Source: Poecilobothrus nobilitatus (Eukaryota; Arthropoda; Insecta; Diptera; Dolichopodidae). Taken from it: a DNA stretch of 64,000 nt. The DNA lies in contig OX352773.1 of the NCBI GenBank assembly GCA_947095535.1, positions 206,294,093 through 206,358,092 of the forward strand. Reading direction: 5' to 3'. How positions within the stretch are numbered: the stretch's first letter is position 1; every line of letters begins with the position of its first letter. The translations under genes were made by a program, and so were the position numbers. Below the pieces are notes generated by a model. It was not told where the DNA came from, did no database searches, and worked only from the letters and a program-made list of their open reading frames with translations. This document shows positions 1-12,417 of the stretch, in pieces.

Positions 1-1380
1 TATCTTGTACAAGAATTATACAAAAAGTAAAGCCATATAGGTTATAGTTAATGTATTAATGCATATATATATATATATATATATATGTTATCTTTACAAG
101 ACTTCTTACAGCCTATGAATAATTTTTAATTCATCATTAAGATTATTAAAAAAAAGAAAAAGATACAAATAATCTATAAAGAAGAAATATAAATTTTAAA
201 TTACTTACTAATAATAGTTAGCATTTATAAATTTAAATTAATAAATTATAAATTACTAATAAATTATACCGAAAAAAAAAATTAATAAATTAAATATACA
301 TATAAATATACAAATTTCGAAGTAACACAACACAAAATGTATAATATAAAATAACTCGAGCCAACACTGGTTATTACAACAACAAAACTTTAAGGCGATT
401 TATTAATATTCTATTTTTTTTTGTTTTTTTAAACATCAATTAATAAAAGTCAAAATTGTACTGAACATCATTACACACTATAAAATAAGCGCCATTGTAT
501 TCATTTCAATTCGATTACTCATTTAAAATGATTCAGTATTCCGTATTAAACATTTATTTATTTTTATAAATTAAATGTAGATAATATAATTTTGGATAAA
601 TTTATAATGACAAATTCATTTAAAAAAAAAAAAAAAAAAAAAAAAACAACAACACGTGTGTTAAAATAAAATATCTTTCTGTTTTTTTTTCATAATAAAG
701 CATACTTAATGTATAAAAATGGAAATACATACACATTAAACATTCCAACAAGTCCAATGAAATACTTTGTTTAGATTTAAGAATTAAGAAGAATAAAAAA
801 AATTTTGTTTAAAAAAAAAATATGGGTTATAATGACGGGGAAATTTTAATGTTAATTTGTTTTTTTTTTTTTTTCATTCTTTATGAAAAACTTTTAAAAA
901 AAAGTTTAAGTGGAGGTATAAAAATACAACTTTTATTTAAAATTTATATTTAACTTTTAAAGTAGGAAAAAAAATTTTTTATTTTATATGAAACCAGTTC
1001 AAATTTGTAACAATTGGTTTTAAAAAAGGTTTTTGTACTGTCTTTTTTCTGTACATTACATAAAATAAGAAATCAAGGTTTTAAATATTTTTTTTTTTTA
1101 AATATTTTTACAATAAAATGTATAGCTTAATTAAGTAAAGGATAATCTCAAAAATATTTCGAAAAACAAAATAAAAGGGCAATTAGTAGGAGTACATTAC
1201 TGAAAAATTGGCTTTAACAAGTCTAATTAACAAACAAAAAAAAAAAAATTAATATATAACAGTAATTACAACTTTTCAATTTAGTTCTGCAGCAGATAAC
1301 TTTTGTTTTATTTTTATTATTACATATGTACATAATTTTAACATAATATTCATGATATCTTTATGATTGTAAACTACTGT
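1..1380. other. AT-rich non-coding stretch
   Basis: No coding sequence or element is recognised here. It holds an (AT)n tract at about 63-86 and an A run at about 622-646 that is followed by a short AC-rich patch. Several other homopolymer runs occur. I see nothing else that can be supported. Confidence 0.6.
62..87. repeat. (AT)n microsatellite
   Basis: A run of about twelve AT dinucleotides is seen directly, bounded by gc on the left and gt on the right. It is a simple repeat and probably length-polymorphic. Confidence 0.95.
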
Positions 1381-1452
1381 AATTTTATACACCCTATACG
1401 AGCCCTCAGGCTCTTTTGGGATTTTGTTTTAAATAAATAAATAAATAAATAA
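1381..1452 (+). mobile_element. 3' end of a retroposon with (AAAT)n tail
   Basis: A short GC-richer piece contains the hairpin GAGCC-ctca-GGCTC and is followed by five or six AAAT units. The same layout (small hairpin, then an AAAT tail) closes the SINEs elsewhere in the window. I read it as the 3' terminus of a 5'-truncated SINE or LINE on the plus strand. No tRNA-like head is visible upstream, so the family is uncertain. Confidence 0.45.
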
Positions 1453-3193
1453 CTTTTGTTTAGAATAGTTCAACTTTTTCCCCTTTTTTATTCTCTTAAG
1501 GAACAAAGGGCTTTCATAAATCATTTACAGTTCTTTGTGTCTTGCGCTATAGTCTTTTAATTTCTGCTTAAGATTCGGCTTTTCACATTTCTTCTACCTT
1601 GAAGGTTCCAATCCAACACTGATGTTGTCATCTGAGAATATGATCAATCTATCTTCATTGTTTACTTTGAATTTAGTTTCTTCTCAGCAAGAATATTGAA
1701 TATATTATTCTCAGGCATTTTTTTTGCTGAAGACTTTTAACTTTTTAATTACTTATACTTTGTCGAAAATATTAATTTTAAGTGATGCACGTCACATTTT
1801 GAAAGATCTAATAAACTCTAAAGAAAATGTGAAAATGTGAGTCTATATTTATACATTAAAAGAAAAAGATGAAATTTATGACTAATTTATTAATTAATTT
1901 AGTTGCGATGAAATACAATGTTGGAAAAGCCTAAGTTACATTAATTATATCTAGTTACTATTCTTAAAGTAGATATAAAATTGAATTTAAAGAGATAGTT
2001 ATATTTGATCAATGTCTTCTACCTGTATGTAATATGATCTGAAAATTATAATTTTAATTTAAAAGTGCAATAAATTTTAGTGCAAAGAATAATACAAGCA
2101 GATACATGTGTTGAAAATTACCAGAAAAAACACCGAATACAGAATTTAAGACAAGGACAACAAAAGTATAACTGGTATTATATAAGTAAAATAATGTAAC
2201 TGAAATGGAAAACAAGTTGGTAAAGAGTACATACTAAAACAAGTTTAAGATAAATTCAAATAATCTTATATTGAAAAGAAATATTTGGGATATTTATTTA
2301 TACAAATTTAAGATTTAAACACCTGAACCAATTATGTGACCTTGTAAAATACCAAGTTTTTTTTTTAAATATTTCTTATAAATTGTCGTTGCAAATATTG
2401 CGTTGTTAAAGTTATTATTTTTAGAACAATGGAACTGTTAATCAAATACGTAAACTTAATAATATATATACTATTTTAATTTATTTCATATGGAGTTCTT
2501 TCAGAGCATCATAAATGTTAAAAAAAAGTTAAGAAAAAATAAAAAAAAAATAAGAAAATTTTGTCGAACGCGCGTGTTAATCAAAATTTTTTCGATAAAA
2601 ATTATTTAAAAAAAAATAAATTCATGGTCATTAGCCATAACAATTTCGATTTCACTTTAGATTTTTTTTTTTTTTTTTTCTTCAAGATAAAGAAGTTTAA
2701 AATGTTTTTTTTTTTTTATTTATTTTTTATGTTTTATTTCATATTTTATATAAAATACCTTTCAATAATTTTAATCTCTTATTTCTTTTAATTGGATTTC
2801 GAAAATTTCGGTTTTTATTAATTCATTTGATTGGTTGTTTCAGAGGGGTTATTGCTTTGTTTTAATATTAAACTAAAAGCTACCTATTTTTTTTTTTTAA
2901 ATTAAGATCACATTTGTTTAAAAAAATTTAAAAACCGGTTTATTTGTATTTTTCGAAAAAAAAAAAATTAATTTACTATAATGCTCTATCATTGAATATT
3001 CTAATTTAATTTGAAAGAGAAAATTGTTAGAATTTTTAATCATGTTACCCAACACCTAATCATAAGACGCTATGCAATCATGGCTAAGGATATATAAATA
3101 AATTTTGACTTAATATAATGCCTCCTATAAGAGGAATTTATAATTGCAAATTCCAAGAACCTTTAAAACTATTTAAGCGAAGTGATTTAATTT
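1453..3193. other. non-coding stretch, partly less AT-biased
   Basis: Between about 1500 and 1830 the composition is less extreme than in the surroundings, and the minus strand can be read for a few dozen codons with stops. I could not match it to a protein family. The rest is AT-rich, with T runs near 2660-2680 and 2706-2720. Confidence 0.5.
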
Positions 3194-3206
3194 TTTTCTT
3201 TGAGTT

Positions 3207-3407
3207 TTTTTTTTTTTTTGTTTTTTTTAGTTCATTCCCCTGCCACTTAAATGTGACAAAGAAATTACACAGCCTTTCCTTTTCGTGGCGTGGCTGTAAA
3301 TGTTGTAAAGGTAATTATTTTTACAACGTGTATGGGATTCGAACCCGTACTCCTTCTGTGTTTTCCAGCGTAATTTATACGCTCTTACCCACTAGGCTAC
3401 CGGGACC
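3207..3407 (-). mobile_element. tRNA-derived SINE, family B
   Basis: The minus strand starts with a tRNA-like head carrying an A box (TAGCCTAGTGGGTAAGAG) and a B box (GGTTCGAATCC). A hairpin (GTTGTAAA/TTTACAAC, plus-strand 3302-3309 and 3320-3327), a short body and an A-rich tail follow. A perfect 13-bp target-site duplication, ttttctttgagtt, flanks it at 3194-3206 and 3408-3420, which fixes the ends. The flanking repeat shows insertion by target-primed reverse transcription, and the internal Pol III promoter is typical of SINEs. It has diverged from the other two family B copies (37967 and 40691), so it is probably an older insertion. It encodes no protein. Confidence 0.9.
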
Positions 3408-3420
3408 TTTTCTTTGAGTT

Positions 3421-5073
3421 CAACTAACTAAAGATATTCTAATTTTATTTTTGGTTTCTTTTGTGTTTTTTTTTTTGTTTTTTGTAATAAATTTCAATCT
3501 TTAATCATTTAAAATTATCTTTGTTAACAGTCAGTTTTCCTTTTTAAATACATTTTTCTCATTTTCTTCTTTTAAACTTTTCATGCTTTGTTTAAATAAG
3601 AAAATTGAGTACCAGGTTTGTTTAACCAATATTATAGTTAAAAAACAGTTGGTATTTAGTAAGTATCTCAAAATTAAACCGAATCATAAAAATACTTTGA
3701 AAAGGATACTGAGAAAATAATTTTTAAATTTTCTGACTATTATTAACTAACTACTTTCCATTTCTGATAATTAACAATTTATCCTTTATGACACCTGTTT
3801 TCTTGAATACCGACTGTTCTTCTAAATATTAATTGTATGAATCCTTTTTAGTTCATCTGTATAATTTAAAAAAAAAAAAAAATGAATTTCTTTGCCAATC
3901 AATTAAAATTCTACATTTTGATACATACTTAATTTTAATTACCACTGGTTTTATACCCTCTATAATTATAGTCCTATAAACATTTGTCACGATTTTCATT
4001 ATGTAAGTATTTGACTAAATAAAATAATTTATCATTAAATGTATATATATATATAGAATAAAATATTAATATGTAGTTTGAAAAACTTTTAAAAAATAAA
4101 ATTTCATTTTCTATAGAAAAAAATATATATAATATATATATAATAAGTATATATGTATAACAGTGAACGTTTTATACGCTAATAAATGGTTATTAAAATT
4201 TAAAATGAGCAATTTATTTTAAAATTCACTATAAAACAGTAAAAAAAGATGTCACGTTTAAGTTTTTTTTTTTTTTTTTTTTTTTTTTTATTTTGTTCTT
4301 TGCTAAAATATAATTTAAAAAATAAATTAATTATTTAAGGCACATGTGCAATGCATATTGTTTCTTTTTTTTTTTTGCTTTTGTGTATTTTAAAGAATTC
4401 TAACAATAATTTTTCTAATTCAAATTTTCTTTGTTATCTGCGGTTACTGGAAATAAGTATTTATATATAAATTAAATTAGCTAATAATTTTGTTTATTTC
4501 GTTATGAACTATATAAAAAGTATATAGAAATTTTTTATAAATAATTTGAATGTAATAAATTCGTATGTAATTATTAATTCAATTGAAAGAAATAATTGAT
4601 ATGTAAATTTCATTTAAAAATTATATATTTATTGGGTTTAAAATTGCATTAATTTTAAAAATTATTTAAGTTGATTTAAAATTATAGTACCTACTACCTA
4701 TCACTGCATTTGAAATTCGATATGATTAAAAATTTATTATAAGTAGGAAAATTTACTTACTATAAAGGCTGCATACTCCACTAATCTTTTTAAAAGTATT
4801 AATAACTTTTTTATAGAAAAAGTAATAAAGATACCAAAAACGCAGACGAGTCGAAAGAACAACTTTTTACCACAAAAAAAGTGGTTGTAACAGAAAAAAG
4901 GTCGAAATCGAATCGAACAAAAAGTGCAACAACTTTTAACATATGAAATCAATTTTATTATAACTATGAGTATGATATAAGTATACGTACAAATCTTAAG
5001 ATTAATTAGTTGTAAGTTTTTTTCTTTTGATTATCATAGCGGTTTTTTTTGAAAATTTTTTTTCACCAATTAT
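3421..5073. other. AT-rich non-coding stretch
   Basis: A T run of about 27 lies at 4263-4289, with short (TA)n tracts near 4040 and 4125-4155. The 4740-4950 stretch is open on the minus strand but gives a low-complexity hydrophobic peptide without a recognisable domain. I see no supported gene. Confidence 0.6.
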
Positions 5074-5081
5074 TAAATTTA

Positions 5082-5356
5082 GGGGCTTCGGTAGCCTAGT
5101 GGGTAGGCGTGTGGCGTATTAACCGAAGGAGTGTGGGTTCGATCCCTGCACATGTCGTAAGTGTTTTTTCTTTACAATACCCCCTTACGACCAAATATAA
5201 TGTAAATATATAGTATATAATATAAACAAAATAAATAATATTAGTATATAATTTAATAATAGTATAAAAACCTATAATGGCCTTAGTAGCCGATGGTTCA
5301 ATAATATTGCACTACATTTATGTATGTAATATTAATATAAATAAATAAATAATAAA
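5082..5356 (+). mobile_element. tRNA-derived SINE, family A
   Basis: The head begins at GGGGCTTCGGTAGCC and holds an A box (TAGCCTAGTGGGTAGGC) and a B box (GGTTCGATCCC). A hairpin GTCGTAAG (5154-5161) / CTTACGAC (5184-5191) follows, then an AT-rich body and an (AAAT)n tail. An 8-bp direct repeat taaattta flanks it at 5074-5081 and 5357-5364, which is plausible but weak in such AT-rich DNA. It is nearly identical along its whole length to the copy at 28514-28790, differing by a few substitutions, so both are young. Confidence 0.9.
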
Positions 5357-5364
5357 TAAATTTA

Positions 5365-8300
5365 AACAAATAATATTAAATATTTATTAATATTAATAAT
5401 TCATTATAAGAATAAATTATAAAAATAAAAAATTAGATTAAGTGAACAATATAAAAATACTATATATATATTAACTTGAGAACTGACAATACACAGTCAT
5501 GAGTTAAGTAGGATATAAAATTTAAATTCATTCTTTTCAGTTTTATTTAGGACTATGTAATAAAATAAACTCATTAATAAATAAAACATTTAATAAAAAA
5601 AAAGAAGTATACGTACAAATTTTGATCTGTCAGTAAATTAATTTTCTATTGAAGTTATAATGTTAAAATTAATGAATTTATTTGTTAAAACATATACGAG
5701 TACATATGTAATTTTTGATTAAGATAATATAAAAAAAATTAAAATAAAAGTTTTTTTGTATGGATTTTACGCTATACTATAATAATGCCTATAAGTAACA
5801 AAAAAATCCGAAATGTTAAAAATGTTTCGAAACTTCAAAATTTTATCTCTTTCTGTACTGTATAAATTTGACATGTCTCTTTTCATTTTGATTAGAAAAA
5901 AATCATTCTCACAATTTAAAAAAAAAAATCTTGTCAAGTATGTCCTTAACTTGTACAATTTTAAAAATATTTTAAAAATTGTAAAGTATGAAGAATCTGT
6001 CAAAAAATTAAAATACAGTATTTATGTTGAAAAATATACTTTTGAAGGTACAATTCGGTTAAAAAGTAAAAAAATTACGCGTAGCTTAATAAAATTTATA
6101 TAATTTCATGACTGTATATTATTTTTTTTTTTTTAACAGTTTTAACAGTTTCATACGTAAATCTAAGATTTCTAAATATAATTAAGTCAGTTCGTTATTT
6201 AAATTAAGCTAATAATATTAATTCGATTTGCATGTGCATAAACTCTTAATTTGAAACTTTAATTTGATTTTAAATAAATACAAATATAAAATTAAATTTT
6301 AAAACAGGATTTTTAAATAAAGGAAATAAAAATAAAAATTAGGAGATCATCAAACACTACTGAACTCATCGGTAGGCATGTAGTGTTAATTTAATTTAAT
6401 TTGCCTAGACAACTTCTAAAATTTAAGTTTTTCAGTTAACTTGTTCTATATATAAAAATTCACTGTAAAAACTCCTGTGAATTAATAGAGCTAGTTGAAA
6501 ATTTTGGTAAAACCGTAGAATTTTTAAAACATTTAAAATATCTAATAATTAAAATTTAATTTTAATGTAAATAAAATGAAAAATAAATTAGAAATAGTGA
6601 GTTTTATCTAATTTTTTTTTCATAAGTATGTAAGAAAAAGATTTTAAAACAAGAAAAATAAATATTTCTGTTTTCAACTGTTTTGCACTTTAAAATCGTA
6701 TACTGTTCATTTAATATAGACATTAATTAATAATTTTAAACTTTATTTTTATCACATTGGTTACCATTTTTTAATAACTTTATATAGGTATACATATTTT
6801 AAAATTTTGAATTGCACGTGAATTAAAAAATGTGTTTTTTTTTTTTTGTTTTTGCAAATTAAAAAGAAAAAATTTAATTATTATTTTTTTAATTAAAAAA
6901 AGTAAAATAAATATCATTTTAAATTTCTGAGTCAAAAAATTATTTAAAAAATTTAGTATTTATTTTATAAGAATGTCGCTATAAGTAATTACAATTAGAT
7001 TTTTTTTGTTCAAGGTAATATTTTGTATTCTACACTCACAAATCACAAAAACCAATTAATTGTGATACCAAAAACTAATATTTTATATTAAAATTCAAAA
7101 TAGAAATCTTATAACAAATAATAATAGAGTCTACTAAATAATCTCTGATAGTCATTTTTTAATAATGATACAAATATATTAGTAGTATGTAAAAGGAAAA
7201 TAAGCATCTCTAGCCGTGATTTTACATAACCAAGAAGAAAATAATTCTTTTATTTAGTTTTTTAAAATTATATGAAACGATTGCAATTTAATTGAAAGTG
7301 AAAAAAGAACGAAAAAAACGAAGATTTTTCTTTTTATTTTTACTAATTATATAGTCTTTGAATTCACCTTAATTTCAAATATTGAATTTCATAAAAGATA
7401 AAATCTAAAACTCAAGTTTTTTTATATTATATGTATAAAATAGTTAAATTCTTACCTTATATACCTATATTTATTTTATATTAAATTGTATCCACTTTGA
7501 TATCAAATTAAACAGTAACTATTATTTTGTAAGTTTATTTCAAAAATATATTTTAATAATGAAAACAATAATTTGATATTATTATAACATTTAAATTGAA
7601 TGAAAATTTAAACAGTCCTTTAATTTTTTAGTATTTTTTTTTTTAATTTAAGTCCTTATATAACGTACAAATGTGTTATCACTTAAATTTACCAATAAGG
7701 TAAACCAAATTCATTAATTATACCAATAAAATAGTTACCACACAATAAAAAAAAAGTTGAAATTAACATCAATGAAAAATATAATTTTATTTAATTTAAT
7801 TTTAATTGATAATTGATAAAGAATGTTTTATTCTGCACTTTTATTATTTACCGTTATTCAAAAACTACACAAAAGATAAGGGTTAATATTATTTATTTTG
7901 CAAATTTTTTACCGTTATTTTTTGAAAAACTATAATATTAATTTTAAATTTTCTTCTTTTTTATTTTATATATGTATATACAAATAAATTCAATGAGTTA
8001 CAACAAAGAAATAATCAAAAACTCATGAATACATTGTTTTGTTTTTAATTTTTAAGAATTTTATTTTATTTTTAAGTTTTTTATTTTTTTTTTTTTGCTA
8101 ATGTCGGAAAAATTACAATGAAAAAAAAAAACACCAAAATTTATTGTAGTAAAATTTTATTTTTCTGAAACTTAAGATATTTAAAAATAAACACGTCTAG
8201 CGTACGCAACAAATGTTTAAATAATGCCACAACTGAATAATTGATATGAATATTTAACCCGTAACGTAACTTATAATATTTGGAATACAACTAAAATAAT

Positions 8301-10000
8301 ATAAAATATAATATAATATAAGTATTTTGTTGTTGCATGTTTTTGTTTGTTGATGGTTTCTTTGTTTTTTTTTGTTGTTATTTTCATTCTTTTTTATTTA
8401 TTTTATTTTGTCTTTTCCCTTCTTTTCTCATATTTACTCATTTTTTTTTTTTTTCATTTTTTATAATGTTGTATCGAACAGTGTTTGATTTCAGTTATAA
8501 TCATACATATTTGTATTGTGTGAAAGAATTTTCTTACAATGAGAATTCAAAAGATTTTTCAGGCATGAAATAAAATGAAAATATTTTATCCTCTTCTCCT
8601 ACCACTTTTCACAAAAGTTATGATAGAACATCAGCTGTAAAACAAAAATCATAAAATGTAAAATGTTTGAATGTATTGGTGTATATTATAAAGAAAGGTA
8701 CTTAACATATATGTACAATTAATATATAATTTGTAAACTGTTAAATAAAATATATACATTCATATATAAAATCTATTTTGCTAATACATTATGTATTACT
8801 CTGGGATTACTTTGTAATACATTTTAATAATATACTTATGTAAATTAAATTGTATATACATATATAATATACATACAGAACACATTATATTGTCTGTATA
8901 ATAATCAAATAGAAAAATTTTAAATTTGTGATAATAAAAAAAAACAAAAAACAAAGAGAAGAGATGGAAAGAAGATGAAAACAAAGCGACAATTACTTTG
9001 TTTATTTACTAATAAAAAAAAGCTTAAATTATATGTTTGTTCTATATAAGCTTTTAAATTGTATTTTATTTTTTATTTAGTACAGTTTTTCTTTATTATA
9101 TTGTAATGTAAGTATATGTTATGTAGGTATTTCTCCTTTTTTCCCATTTTATTTTCCACTCTCATTTTCTATCTTACTTTACAAGTTGCAGTTATTTTAC
9201 TTTTTTTCTTGATTATTTTATAATTTGTTTTGTTTTGTTTTTTATCTGTATTCTGTAATCTATATTCTATATATATACTATCAACTATGTTAATATGTTA
9301 ATATGTTATATCTATATATATAATATTGTATAATGTATGTATACTCAATAATTCTCATACTTTTCTCTTATCTCCCATTTTGTAAAATATTATTGATGAT
9401 TTCGTTCGATGTAATGTCTCTCTTTACAGTTGAGAACGTGATTCTTATAATCTCATATTCTCATCTACTCGTAGTAAAAAAAAAAAATAAACAAAGAATA
9501 AAAAATAAAAAAAATTTGTGAAAAATTGTAAAAAAAATTTTATAATCAATGAAAAGCTTTTTTAATATCAGACATGTGTGATTTTTAAAAGTAAAATAAA
9601 AAAAAATAGTTATTGTATTTAGGTATAAAAATAATTCAATAATTCATAGTACAGATTCTGACTTATGGGTTACATTAAAATATAATTTAAATTGGATTTA
9701 GTATAATTATATTTTAAATCTTTTTTATATAAAAAAAACAAAAAAAGAAAAAGTTTACAGAAAATAAAATTTGATTGAGTATTTATGCACATGTATACGG
9801 TATATGTATATAATATCAGGAGAGACTACTTTTTTCGTTTAATCAAAATAAAGGGAAAATTAAATTTAAAATAGAAAAATACAATTTTTATTCAAAATGT
9901 CCTTAATTTATTTTAATCACTTTGGTTTTTGATTTATAAAAATATTTTACTTTTTGTTATTTGAATGTTTTTTTTTTTTAATTTTGTTAATTTATATTTA
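5365..10000. other. long AT-rich non-coding stretch
   Basis: Over 4.6 kb I find no domain, tRNA-like head or paired repeat that can be supported. Small open frames, including overlapping ones on both strands at about 5767-6103, encode Lys/Ile/Phe-rich peptides without motifs. There are many A and T runs and short (AT)n tracts, for example near 9270 and 9310-9320. Confidence 0.55.
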
Positions 10001-10059
10001 GTTTTTTTTTCCATGGGAGCATAGAATAGAGGTCATCAACTTACCTTGTCTTTATTTTT

Positions 10060-10400
10060 CTTTTATTTTTTTTAGGAGCATAGAGTGCATCAACTTGCCT
10101 CTTCTTTATTATTTCATCTTTATTTCTTCTCAATACTGTTCATTTTTTGATAACGCTGCTTTTCTTGCTAACTTTCTTTTGGTAATTTTTGCTTTTCTCT
10201 TATTGTTCGGTGCCAGGTGTTTTTGTGCCGTCCACCTCTTCGGCTTGCTTAGGGATTCCATTCTATGGTCATTCTAATTATACTTGTAGGGTGTTTTCTC
10301 ATATTTTGGCCTATCCATTTCCACATTTTACACTTAATTTGGCCTGTTACTTATTTTTCGCTTGTTAACTACCGTAAGTCCCTAATGTTGATGGTATTGG
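10060..10400 (-). pseudogene. decayed C-terminus of a non-LTR retrotransposon ORF2
   Basis: Reading the minus strand from about 10390 to 10200 gives, in two frames joined by a frameshift, KWIGQNMRK, then IEWNP, then RRGGRHKNTWHRT. The end, near 10100-10060, reads RQVDALYAPK or LCS-like. From known families, the order KWIGHxLRK, then xWNPQG, then KRGRPxxTWRR, then a short tail ending ALCS/ALHA is typical of the C-terminal region of many LINE reverse transcriptase ORFs. Stops occur upstream (about 10360) and in the tail, so it cannot make protein. A second short copy of the terminal segment (ggagcatagaatag...) lies at about 10016-10050. The clade (RTE-like or other) cannot be decided from this fragment. 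Confidence 0.6.
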
Positions 10401-12341
10401 GCCAGAATATTACGCATATATTTAGTTACATTTAGGTTTTTGAACATACACATTATTAATAAACATTTAATTTATATAATAATATTTATTAAAAAACTTT
10501 TTAATTAAATTGTAAATAATTTACTATTTATTATGAGATAAACTGTTAACTTTCTGAAATATACAAATTTCTTTAATAATTCTAAACGTAATTTCTATTG
10601 AAGCATGCCTTATAATTATATTTACTTTTAAACATATTATGTATATAAAATTATCCGAACATTTTAATTATTTATAATTCGTGATATTCTATAAAATTTT
10701 TAATTAAAACTAAATTGTACATTAGACCCCGTCAATTGTCAATCATAAGTAAAATTTCAAGATTATTATCTATTATATTTTAAAGCTAGCATGTGCTGTT
10801 TTATTTAAATTTTATATTTTAGAATCATATTTATTTTCATAATAGATGTTATTAAGGCCATAAATTATCTAATATATGTGACTATATTACATTATTGTTT
10901 GAATTTGATATATATCAAATAAAACTCAGCCTGATATTTGGAACAAGAAATAGATCCTATTTTTTTAAAATATAATATAATTTTCGGAAATTGCTTGTTT
11001 TGTTTTTTAATTCAATAAAGATTGGTAATAGAATAATGCCTTTATGTCGGTAATGGTCTATTCAAAATTATAGTTATTCAAACATTTTTTTTCTCATTTC
11101 GGCAATTATGTTCAATGTACGGTTCTGCACAGGGGCAACAAATGTCAGAATAATACAAGTGCATATAATCAAAAATCTTTTCTTAATGAATATCATTATC
11201 TGACTAGTCCAAACTTCCGATCAGATGGGGTTCAATTTTCTGTTTTATGTTAAGAAAGGAGTTTGAGTTTTTCTAATATTTCTTTTAATGTTTCATTATA
11301 AAAATATAAATTACTAAATTAACTTTTTTCTAAAATTATGTGAATACAGTTTACTTACTCTGCTATATAAGCTAAAAATATAAGACTCACAATATGTATG
11401 ACATAATCATTTTTTCTTGTAATCATCAATTTCTTTGTATATAAATTTTTATTTATTATTAACATATTTATAAAATAACAAAACTAATTCAATATATTTA
11501 TTATTTGTATATTTGAAATTTTAATTTATTTAATTTTCGTCATTAATTATATTAAAAGAGCACTGCAACGACAAACATTTAAAAATATATTTTTACTGAT
11601 GCAAACTATTAATTCAAAAAACTGTCATTGAGCACCTCGATTTAAATATACATTTGCATATTATGTTATATTAGAAAATGTGAAGCAGGTGCTATCGTTT
11701 AAGTCGTCGTTGGAGTAATGTTTTGAGCTTAGTATATCAAATTACATCATGAAATTATACTTTCATGTTTAAAAAAATTATATTTATCTCGGAGTTACAA
11801 TCACAATCTCTTTTTTTACATTATTCTTTTGAATAATGAATTATTTGTTAATAGCACTCTGATAAATAAGCGACCATTGAAGTATGACAATCTATAGAGT
11901 TTGGTTTTTAAAGCCTGAAGTTTCCATTCTGTTTTTTGTTTACATTTATTATAACAAGTTATAAAATAATTAACTTTTTGTTAGTCATTATCATTAAAAA
12001 TATTTATGAAATAAAAGAATATGTTAATTTAATTTTTTATTCAAAATTAATTTTTTTTGTTTTTTTTTTAATTTTAGACGTATATATATTAATTGAATTT
12101 TTAATATATGCAAAACGTTTTTTCGCTTATTTGTTTGTTTATTTGTGTATAATATATGATTCATATAAAAATCACCAACAAAATTTCACACAAATATTCT
12201 ATGGAGCTTAAAAATTGTTATAAACTATTTCACGTTCTCGTTCATTAATCTATTCCGATTCGTAGGGCGTGTTATAGTTGTTTAATTTTCATGTTTTTGT
12301 TGTGTAACCCAAACGATTAAACATATTAATTTCTCACCGTG
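10401..12341. other. AT-rich non-coding stretch
   Basis: No gene or repeat family is recognised. Around 11040-11240 the composition is a little richer in G+C, and the minus strand reads a short Cys-containing peptide (SDICCPCAEPYIEHNC) before a stop, too little to assign. The small plus-strand open frame near 11936-12211 is low complexity. Confidence 0.5.
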
Positions 12342-12417
12342 TATAAAAACATTGCTCCTTTGGTAGCGAAGGTCATTGTCCTAATTGTTCAACTGTTAGT
12401 TTACCTGAAGATGAAAG
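12342..12417 (+). promoter_or_regulatory. candidate core promoter and mini first exon
   Basis: A TATA box (TATAAAAA, 12342-12349) is followed, 33 bp from its first base, by the A of an initiator-like TCATTG (A at 12375). An ATG (12411) is followed at once by AAAG and a donor-like GTATGC (12418). The proposed exon is 12375-12417 and would code only for Met-Lys before a phase-1 intron. From general knowledge, insect cuticle and other small secreted protein genes often have a first exon of just a few codons with TATA and initiator at this spacing. I could not find a convincing second exon downstream, so this remains a candidate; chance matches are likely in AT-rich DNA. Confidence 0.25.

Noticed and set aside
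1500..1830. Possible transposase relic on the minus strand (reads RLIIFSDDNISVG)
   Set aside because: IFSDDN recalls the IFSDES motif of Tc1-like transposases, but neighbouring motifs are missing and the rest does not fit, so it is too weak to annotate.
5767..6103. Overlapping open frames of 78 and 96 codons on opposite strands
   Set aside because: The peptides are Lys/Ile/Phe-rich and low in complexity, as expected for AT-rich DNA with few stop codons by chance, and no motif is seen.
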